Below, one piece after another: positions 8,696 through 17,000 of a stretch of 40,663 bases of DNA (the stretch's first letter is position 1; every line of letters begins with the position of its first letter). The stretch lies in the NCBI GenBank assembly GCA_030431515.1, contig JAUIIX010000026.1, positions 1 through 40,663 on the forward strand, written 5' to 3'. This DNA comes from a bacterium. GTDB lineage: Bacteria; Bacteroidota; Ignavibacteria; Kapaibacteriales; UBA2268. Both the position numbers and the translations under genes were made by a program. The notes beneath the pieces were generated by a model, which worked only from the letters and a program-made list of their open reading frames with translations, made no database searches and was not told the origin of the DNA.

Positions 8696-9568
8696 TTAAC
8701 TTTTTAATAATTCTAAAAAATTCTTAGTATTTTTAAATTCTTCTTCTAATTCAATTGTAAATAATTCTAAATCAAATGATTCTAATCTTGGGTTTAGACT
8801 TTTTAGTACTTGCCAATATGTTTCTTTTTGGATATCAACTTCTTTTATACCACCATAGAAACCACTTCCCCATATTTCACAAAATACATTTGCTAAAAAT
8901 ACAACAGCAAGAATATTTTTTTCGTTATCATCTTTACACTTTGTAAAATCTCTGCTTATAATACGAATGAAATCTTTAGGCATATTCCATTTTTCTAATA
9001 TTGCATGAGTAACTTCAATATGATTGCAATCAAAAAACTTCATATTAGCTATTAAAGGTTTTTCAAAGTCAAACTCAATTAATTCAATTACTTTAATATA
9101 TTCATCTGACTTATATTGAAGCATAGCTAATTTTCCAATATCATGCAATAAACCTAAGATAAATTCTTTTTCATTAAAATTTAAACCTAACTTTTTAGAT
9201 ATTGATTTAGCCACAATTCCAGTACAAGATGAATGCCACCAGAACTGATTTACATAATCAACTAACTTAGAATTTTCTAAAATAACAAATTTAGAGAATA
9301 TTGAAACAGCTAAAACTAAATTAGCTACTCTGTTCATACCTAATATTTGCACAGCTTGTTGGATTGAATCAATCTCAGCTCTTGTAGCAAACATAGGTGA
9401 ATTAGCCACTTTAATCAACTTGATAGATAAAGCAGGGTCAGCTTCAATTAACTTAGCTAAATCTTTGAAGTTAAAATCTTCTCTTTCAATATATTGCAAT
9501 ACTTTAGTAGTTACTTGTGGTAAAGTAGCAAATTCTTGAATATTTAAGATACTTTGTAAATCATTCAT
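8696..9568 (-). CDS. HDOD-domain signalling protein
   Basis: 290 residues, a stand-alone HDOD domain of the kind used as a regulatory or scaffolding module in bacterial signalling. The N-terminal half has the family pattern LPQVTTKVLQYIE, then LIEADPALSIKLIKVANS (41-58) and IQQAVQILGMNRVANLVLAV (69-88). GLLHDIGKLAML (139-150) keeps an HD pair (His142, Asp143), but the set of metal ligands of true HD-GYP phosphodiesterases is not complete, so enzymatic activity is doubtful. No receiver or output domain is attached. It is the last gene of a four-gene unit, 29 bases after the ATP-grasp gene, which suggests a functional link with that protein. Confidence 0.88.
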   Translation of the reverse strand: MNDLQSILNIQEFATLPQVTTKVLQYIEREDFNFKDLAKLIEADPALSIKLIKVANSPMFATRAEIDSIQQAVQILGMNRVANLVLAVSIFSKFVILENSKLVDYVNQFWWHSSCTGIVAKSISKKLGLNFNEKEFILGLLHDIGKLAMLQYKSDEYIKVIELIEFDFEKPLIANMKFFDCNHIEVTHAILEKWNMPKDFIRIISRDFTKCKDDNEKNILAVVFLANVFCEIWGSGFYGGIKEVDIQKETYWQVLKSLNPRLESFDLELFTIELEEEFKNTKNFLELLKS

Positions 9569-9597
9569 ATTTTTTTCAATTTTAAAAATGCAATTTA

Positions 9598-11934
9598 TTA
9601 AATTAATTTAACTATACCAATAGCTTCAGAATTTTCTCCATTCATATACACCATTAATTTACCATTTTTCATAAAGTAATTTACTTGAATTAGTTTTACT
9701 ACATCCAAATATTTATCTTCACAATCAACAAAATTAGATAGTGAATTTGGAGTGTCATTAAAAAACTTAGTGTTAAAAATATTATCTTTTTCATCTGGAT
9801 AAAGAGGCAAATACTTTATATTTGCTTCAACTAAATCTTGGAAAAAATGAGTTCCAAATGATAATTCAGGCACATAATCAGATTTCTTTTTCGCATATTC
9901 AACTAAAATTGCTGTTTTATTAATATCAGAATAATTAATTGGAACACCTAATTTTATATCACCTTTAGAACCCCAACGACCTGGACCAATTAAAATAAAT
10001 TTCTTGTCAGGCAACATGTAATTAAGTTTGCTTACTATTTTTCCAACATGTCTCATTTCCTCTTCACTTTCCAATTGAGAATAACCATTATGGTCAACAT
10101 AAACAACAAAATCAATATTATCTACCAAACCATTACTAATAAATTTATTAGCAGTAAATATTTTATTTTCATCAGGTATATTAGCTGGTAAACTTACAAT
10201 TTCATCTATTTCAGCTTGACTTTGCGGACGACATTGAAGTAAATATAATTTCTCACCATCAGAAGCAAACTCAATATCAACAGGTCCACTATAAGCTTCT
10301 GATAATTCAAGTAAAATCTCTCTTATTTGAGAAATAAAATCTGTTTTTTGTATTAAATTATTAAAAGTTATAATTGGTTCTTCTTTTTGAAAATCAGCCA
10401 ACATACTAATCGGCTCAGTTAACATATTTCCTTTTATAAAAGAAAATATTTTTTCAATAGCAGGGAAAGTGCCACCACCTTCATTTATCAATTCTTCAAC
10501 AGTAATATTCTCAAAAGACTTTGACTCTAAATTTATAACATCTAAATATCTCTGTGTATATTTTATTGCATCTTTTACTGTATGATTAACCCTAATATCA
10601 GGTTTCCCTGGTGAAATCAAAATAGGGTAGTCGTCCATTGTTCTATCAACTGCTCTAGTTCCAAGTCCAGCAACTATACGAATAACTCCGTCTTCTCTTT
10701 TTATTCTATTTGACCAACGAAATTCATTATGGCTTAATGCAACTCCAGCATAACTTGGCATAAAATATTTACCTATTTTATTTCCAACTACTTCTTGAAT
10801 TAATATACCCATTTCTTCTCTAAAGTCAATTAAGTTGTTTTTCTTACGGTATTCAATTGCATCTGGATTAAATGCTGAAGCATAAACCTCTGCTATAGCA
10901 TCCATTAAAGCACTTAACCTTTCTGATTTGGTACCTGTATTTGATAAAAATAAACTCTTATATTTTCCAGTAAATGATGCTTCAAAGCTATCTTCTAATA
11001 AAGAAGATGACCTTACTACAATAGGACTAAGCTTAATATCTTCTAATATCTGTGAAAAAGAAAATATAGCTTCTGGTGTAAAATGGGATTGCTTAAATAC
11101 ATATTCTAAAAAAGGATATTCAATTTTAATCTCATCTAAGCTTTGGTACTTTGAAAATGCAAATTCATCTAAAGCATTATAATTAATAAATTCAAGTATT
11201 CCATCAGAAGTTAAAAACCAACTTTTTGGAGTATAAACATTCTTTAATTTTGGATTACTTTGTTTTTTAAATTTTAATATTTCATTTGCAAGTATCATTC
11301 CAGCAGATTTTCCACCTACTTTCCCAGCACCATAAGAAGGACCAATAAATCTATTAAAAATCTTCTCAATTGCTAACAAAGTAATGAAATTCTTTGATAT
11401 GTTTATATATCTAAGATTTTCTGACAAGAATCTTGTAATTATAGAAACTCTAACACCAATCCTTTCATCTTCAGAAGTAAATTCTCTACTACCACCTAAT
11501 TCAAAATATTTTTTTAAAGCATCAACTACATCATTAAGAGGAGCATTTCTTCTATCCAATACTTTTGATAAATTTCTTAACTTCTCTTTATGAATCCATA
11601 AAGTAATTAAATTAGTAATTTCATCATCTGGAATATATTTATCAGCTATATCAAATACATTTGCTATAACTTCATTTGCTATAAAAGGATTACCCTTTGG
11701 TGATGGCCAATTATGCCCATTACTTAATACTTCATCATTTCTAATAATACCAGGATTTAATTCTTGAATTAGAAAATGTATTTCAGATACCCTCATCCTT
11801 TCCAAATGAATTATCATCTTTCTGCAAATACGATAAGTCATTGACTGATCTTGGAAAATAATATGATCTAACACTATTTTCCATTCTGGTTTTTTTGGAA
11901 ATACTCTATTCTCTTTCACAATATAATCACTCAT
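9598..11934 (-). CDS. PEP synthase/PPDK N-terminal-type ATP-grasp protein without phosphohistidine or PEP domains
   Basis: 778 residues. Residues 1-195 form an alpha-rich N-terminal region I do not recognise. The PPDK/PEP-synthase nucleotide-binding domain follows (about 200-570): YGAGKVGGKSAGM (201-213), IVVRSSSLLEDSFEASFTGKY (305-325 region) and VDIEFASDGEKLYLLQCRPQ (552-571). The swivelling phospho-His domain and the PEP/pyruvate TIM barrel of true PEP synthase are absent. In their place is a C-terminal domain (about 600-778) with the striking motif GPGRWGSKGD (650-659). It may therefore phosphorylate or bind an unknown partner with ATP rather than make PEP. It is cytoplasmic, with no signal peptide. 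It lies 12 bases after the OmpA-type gene and 29 before the HDOD gene. Proteins of this layout occur widely in Bacteroidota without a firm function. Confidence 0.82.
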   Translation of the reverse strand: MSDYIVKENRVFPKKPEWKIVLDHIIFQDQSMTYRICRKMIIHLERMRVSEIHFLIQELNPGIIRNDEVLSNGHNWPSPKGNPFIANEVIANVFDIADKYIPDDEITNLITLWIHKEKLRNLSKVLDRRNAPLNDVVDALKKYFELGGSREFTSEDERIGVRVSIITRFLSENLRYINISKNFITLLAIEKIFNRFIGPSYGAGKVGGKSAGMILANEILKFKKQSNPKLKNVYTPKSWFLTSDGILEFINYNALDEFAFSKYQSLDEIKIEYPFLEYVFKQSHFTPEAIFSFSQILEDIKLSPIVVRSSSLLEDSFEASFTGKYKSLFLSNTGTKSERLSALMDAIAEVYASAFNPDAIEYRKKNNLIDFREEMGILIQEVVGNKIGKYFMPSYAGVALSHNEFRWSNRIKREDGVIRIVAGLGTRAVDRTMDDYPILISPGKPDIRVNHTVKDAIKYTQRYLDVINLESKSFENITVEELINEGGGTFPAIEKIFSFIKGNMLTEPISMLADFQKEEPIITFNNLIQKTDFISQIREILLELSEAYSGPVDIEFASDGEKLYLLQCRPQSQAEIDEIVSLPANIPDENKIFTANKFISNGLVDNIDFVVYVDHNGYSQLESEEEMRHVGKIVSKLNYMLPDKKFILIGPGRWGSKGDIKLGVPINYSDINKTAILVEYAKKKSDYVPELSFGTHFFQDLVEANIKYLPLYPDEKDNIFNTKFFNDTPNSLSNFVDCEDKYLDVVKLIQVNYFMKNGKLMVYMNGENSEAIGIVKLI

Positions 11935-11946
11935 TATTATTACTCT

Positions 11947-14064
11947 TTATTTTATAGGAGTTTCAATCGTTATCTGAACCGTTCTACTCAAACTTCTACC
12001 AACCTCAGTATCATTATCATATAATAAAACAGAATTTCCATAAGGAATTTCGATAAATTCTTTTGCAGGAACATTTATTAATTTTCTAATTGCTTGAATT
12101 CTACGTTTTGCTAAATTCTTATTATACTCCTCGTCACCAGTTCTATCAGCATACCCGGCAATTGTTACTATAGAATTAGCTTTAATACTTTCCTTAACCT
12201 TCTTTATAACATCTAAATGTGTAGCTTTTAGCTTGGCACTATTATAATCGAACACAATTAAAGAATATTTTTCTAATTTTTTATCATCTTTCAATACTTC
12301 ACGTTTCTTTTTAATAGTAAGTTGTTTGATTAATAAATCATCTTTAATATTAAATTCAGCATTCAATTCATCTTTAGCGTCGAAATTAAAATTAACATTT
12401 TTCTCTAATAAAGGAATTGGCTCTTCTTCTAAGTTCCATATTTTTGTAAACTTTAAATCTTTTCCATTGTAGTCTCTTAATGGTACATTATTCTGCTCTA
12501 TAGTTAAATTCCAATCAATAGGAGGGTTCGAAGCAATTACTTCAACATCAACTCCTACTTTCGGAGGATTAGAACTCTTAATTACTTCTTTTAAATAAAC
12601 TGGTTGGTTTACTTTTAAATCGTTAGAAAGCATTTCTATTCTACTTGCCTCTTTAAAAATATCATCTTTTTGATTAGTTTCTTTCAAATCTACATCAACG
12701 ATTTCAGTTTTAACATTTGCTTCGCTAATTCCCCAAGTATCAGTTAGATAACTTTTAACTGTATTTAATCTATTTTCAACGATTTTTTTATCCTGAATTA
12801 AGTCTTTTCCTATAATTCTATTACCAATTAGTTTAATTGATTTATTATTATCTTTCAATCTTTTAGCAATAATATTCAAATTATTATTATATATATCAAA
12901 AGCATCCCATTTTAACTTATTCTCATCAAATGAGTTTACTTCAGATTTGTCAAGTAATACTTGATTAGTTTTACTTAAATCACCATTACTATAGTCAAAG
13001 AAAATATAAGGCAAAATAGGAAATCCTTGTTCAGATTCAATTTCTTCAATAGTTATAGTTGGATTTTCTTGAATACTACCATCAGTATCTATTCCATATA
13101 TTCTCATTTTTGCTGTTATAGAACTTTGTTCATAATTTTTGTTTTCATATTTTTCAAGAATAGTGTACTTATAATAGATAGTAGATTCATCTTCAATTTC
13201 TTCCTTTTTCATTTCAGAATCAATTAATTTTACTCCAACTTCATCTTTATTATAAACAATCAAATCTGTAGTATCTCTTTGATAGTTAGTATCTCGTTTA
13301 ATAATTTTATCTTTCTTTGGATAAATAGGGTATTGGTAAGAAACACCAGCAAATAAATTATTTACTTTCCAATCAACTGTTTCAATATTTAAAAAAGATT
13401 GATAATATTTTAATTCAATATTCAAGAATTTATCTTTACCCATTTCAATAGCATAAGCTCCACCTAAATATACTTGAAATTGAAAATTATTTAATTCATT
13501 TATTTTAGCATTATCATAAGTATTTCTTACTTTAGATTCATTTTCAGCAAACACAACATTGTTTGGGCTTACTAATTTCTCGCTTTGTGAAAAACTACCC
13601 TGTAATATATAATTTGGACTAATTCCACCCAAAATTGAAATATTATTTAAAATAGAATATTCTACTCCAATATCTAATCCAAATAAATCCATAGTGGGGG
13701 ATACTGAAATATCTGTCAATGCATCTACTGTGAAAATACTTCCATTAGGATCAATTACTTGTGTGTTTCCAATCTTTTGTGTTTCAGTAAATTCTCCACC
13801 ATAAGGTCTATAATTTAATCTCAAATCTAATTTTAAATTATCTTGAATTTCATATTTGAATAAAAATCCTAAATAATAAGAAATTCCTAAACCACCCTTA
13901 AATCCTTCTGAGCAGCATTCATAACCTGTAAATGAATTGAAATCTGAACTATTAATATTCAAATTTAATCCAGCATTAGCACCGATCCAATAAGATGGCT
14001 TTTCTTCTTCAGCAATTAAGCTTACTTGCAATAATATTAAAACAATAATAATATACTTTGTCAT
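11947..14064 (-). CDS. OmpA-family outer-membrane protein with two OmpA-like domains
   Basis: 705 residues. A signal peptide (1-18) precedes an N-terminal beta-barrel-like domain (about 25-245, starting YWIGANAGLNLNIN). The C-terminal OmpA domain (about 598-702) has FDYNSAKL, GYADRTGDEEYNKNLAKRR and SRTVQITI, with the Asp and Arg (Asp640, Arg654/655) that bind meso-diaminopimelate, so it should anchor to peptidoglycan. A second, degenerate OmpA-like domain lies at about 348-482 (ILPYIFFDYSNGDLS, then IGNRI, then ENRLNTVKSYL and ASRIEML); it keeps the fold pattern but lacks the Asp of the binding motif. A region of extended strands links the two. It is 12 bases from both neighbours, within a tight four-gene unit behind a giant T9SS protein that it may help hold at the envelope. 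Confidence 0.87.
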   Translation of the reverse strand: MTKYIIIVLILLQVSLIAEEEKPSYWIGANAGLNLNINSSDFNSFTGYECCSEGFKGGLGISYYLGFLFKYEIQDNLKLDLRLNYRPYGGEFTETQKIGNTQVIDPNGSIFTVDALTDISVSPTMDLFGLDIGVEYSILNNISILGGISPNYILQGSFSQSEKLVSPNNVVFAENESKVRNTYDNAKINELNNFQFQVYLGGAYAIEMGKDKFLNIELKYYQSFLNIETVDWKVNNLFAGVSYQYPIYPKKDKIIKRDTNYQRDTTDLIVYNKDEVGVKLIDSEMKKEEIEDESTIYYKYTILEKYENKNYEQSSITAKMRIYGIDTDGSIQENPTITIEEIESEQGFPILPYIFFDYSNGDLSKTNQVLLDKSEVNSFDENKLKWDAFDIYNNNLNIIAKRLKDNNKSIKLIGNRIIGKDLIQDKKIVENRLNTVKSYLTDTWGISEANVKTEIVDVDLKETNQKDDIFKEASRIEMLSNDLKVNQPVYLKEVIKSSNPPKVGVDVEVIASNPPIDWNLTIEQNNVPLRDYNGKDLKFTKIWNLEEEPIPLLEKNVNFNFDAKDELNAEFNIKDDLLIKQLTIKKKREVLKDDKKLEKYSLIVFDYNSAKLKATHLDVIKKVKESIKANSIVTIAGYADRTGDEEYNKNLAKRRIQAIRKLINVPAKEFIEIPYGNSVLLYDNDTEVGRSLSRTVQITIETPIK

Positions 14065-14076
14065 TTTTTTAAGATT

Positions 14077-17000
14077 CTATTTGTTAATAATTATTTTTTG
14101 AGTTAATACATCATTAGGAGTTGTTAATCTAATAATATATAAACCAGTACTTAATTCATTTACATCATATTCAAAGTTAAATTCTTTATCCCCACCAATT
14201 TCTCTAATCCAATTATGAGAAAATATACTCTTACCATCAATTGAAATAATATCTAACTGATTATATCCTGATTCAATAATACTACCATTCATAACTAATA
14301 GACTATTCAAATTAGCCACTTTTAATTCAATTATGTCATTGTTTTTAAGTAGTCTATCACCGTCTGCTTTACATATTATTAATTCAACATTAGCAGTTTG
14401 ATATATAAAATTACTAAATATCCCACTTTTATCTACTACCATATCACTTAAAGTAATTGAACTGAACTCAGTATTACCTAATAAAGGAACAGCATAAAGT
14501 GAAGAAATTTGTTTTAATTCAGTTCCAACTTCAACATCATCAATAGAAATACTAATTGAAAATTCATTCTGGTTAGGATAAGTAATACTGTTTATTCTAC
14601 CTTTAGATAAGTTTTTAGGATGGAATGTTGTTCTATCCATAGTCAATGTAAAATCTTGAATATTAAATTTAGGAACACTTGTTAATCCATTAGTTATTTG
14701 TGCCATAATAGGCAATTCAACATAAGCTAAAGTTGGATCAATCACTTGATCAGGTATAAACAAAGTCAACTCAGAAGCAGGCATACCTTCGCCCTTTAAT
14801 ATTACAGTTATAGTATCTTGACAATTTCCATTTATTAAATAAGCAACCTTTATCGAATCTTCATAAACGCCTACAGCTGGAGGTGTAAACATTATATTTA
14901 CTGTTTCTAATCCAACTATTGTTTTACCATCTAAACTTGCTTCATCAAAAGAAAAAGTAGGGAAGGATTGTACTTGTAGCATATCTTCTAAAACAATACT
15001 CCAATTATGTTGATTCTCTAAATCTATATCTAAATTATAGCTCAAAGTAGAAACAACTTGACCAAAGTCTAATATTATCGGATTAGATTTTACACCTTTA
15101 CTAACTATAGTTGTAACTGGAATTTTATATGTTGTATCTTTGCCATTTTCAGTAATATTCACAGCTACATTAGCAGTAAAAGTTCCATAAGAATCATCAA
15201 TATTAGTAAATGATAAATCATAGTTTACTATTTCAGCGACATTAATATCATCATTACTTGTAAAAGGCGATAAAGTATAATATGTAGCATCTGTCCCTTC
15301 TAAAGTAATATCATTCAATACTATTGGAACTTCACCTATGTTTTCTATAGTGAAAGAGCTTGATTCATTTGTTTCACAAATATTTAAAATACCAAAATCA
15401 ATATTACTTGGATTAATCTTAGTTTCACCTTTTATACCGAATGCTTTTGCCTGCATAGTATAAGTTGCAGGACAGTTATTGCTTCCAAAAGTATCAAATA
15501 CTAATTCAAAATCACTTTCATAATTTCCAACTTCACTCAATTTAACAGTAACTTCAATTTGCTTAGTTTCACCAGGAGCAAAAGTTTGATTTACTCCATT
15601 ATACATTCTAAATTCGCCTGGTTTTATTTGATTTAATGTTCTGGTCAAACCTGTCGAATTATTAGTTACATTTAAAGCAATTTTAATTGATTCTTCATTA
15701 ATAGGTGAGTTTCCAAAATCAATTAATGGATTAGGTAAAACTGAAATTTCTAATCCTTCTTTATAAGCTTTCAATTGTATAATAATTAAATGTTTACTTG
15801 GATCACTTTCAGTTGGAAGCGAAATATCATCTGTTGGAATTTTAAGAATAGCAGTTTTTGGTCCATCAACTCCAATATCAGCTTTATATCTAATATCAAA
15901 ACTAAGTTCACCACCATTTTTAGCAATTAAATTACCATTTGATGGAATATTATTTGTGATTTCCCAATTCTCTGGATTAACTCCTGTGATTGTATGGCTT
16001 CCATTTATTTTTACATCAAATGTAGAATTATTTTTGATAATTATAGTACTATCAGGTCTCGAATGACAACTCTGAACACTTTTCCAATCAATTTCATAAG
16101 GGAATTCTAAATTAGATTCAACTCCATTCCCACGTAATTCAAAAGTACTTGTTTGATTACACCCATCAAATTTATCTGTAAGGTTTAATATTAAATTATC
16201 GATCTGAGTTCCTTCACTTTGAGGTGAAAACTTAACTACAAATTCTACTTCTTCTCCAGGTAATAAAATAAGAGGAAAGATTTTATTACTACTTACTAAT
16301 TCGTAAGGAGGGAGTAAAGTTGGTTCATTTTCAATATAAGCTGGTGCATTCCCTTTATTTATAACTGTTATAGTCTTTTGTGAACTTGAAACAATATTAA
16401 CATTCCCAAAATCAACAAAACTATTACCATCGCTTAATTCTAAAAGTGCTTCTTTTACATTAAAAACAATAACTAAAGAATCAACTAAATTATCACATTC
16501 ATCAACTTCAAAATAAATTGTATTTGTAAATGTACCTGTTGCAGCACTTGCTTGGTTATATCCAACTTGAATATTAGAACTATTTCCAACTTCAACTACT
16601 TCATTCAAATAGGACAATGTATAGTCACTATTTGTTGATTTGTAAGTCACATTCTTAATAGTGAAATCAATATTAGATTCATTTCGTAAAGATAAACTTT
16701 CAGCAAAACTATCATTTAAACATAAATCCACTTTCAAAGTATCATTAATTAAAGTACCATCACTTCTATACCAATTTACTTTCAAATTACTAATATCAAC
16801 ATTATATTCTATTTTATAAATATCATCAACACTTCCCAAATTTTTTCCATAGGGAATTGACAAAGTATTTGAAATAATTCCCACTTGACCAGGTGTATGA
16901 GTATATCTTACTATAAATCTCATAGAATCTTTTTCTTCAATTGGAACATCTACTGAAGGAAATAACAAAGTAAACCCATTATTACCATTATCCCAAGTAT

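Noticed and set aside
8692-8699. Palindrome TTAATTAA at the convergent stops of cysS and the HDOD gene
   Set aside because: It is formed by the two adjacent TAA stop codons and is expected by chance in such AT-rich sequence; it is too short to end transcription.
10928-11593. Plus-strand frames within the ATP-grasp gene
   Set aside because: They are antisense shadows over conserved motifs of the real gene.
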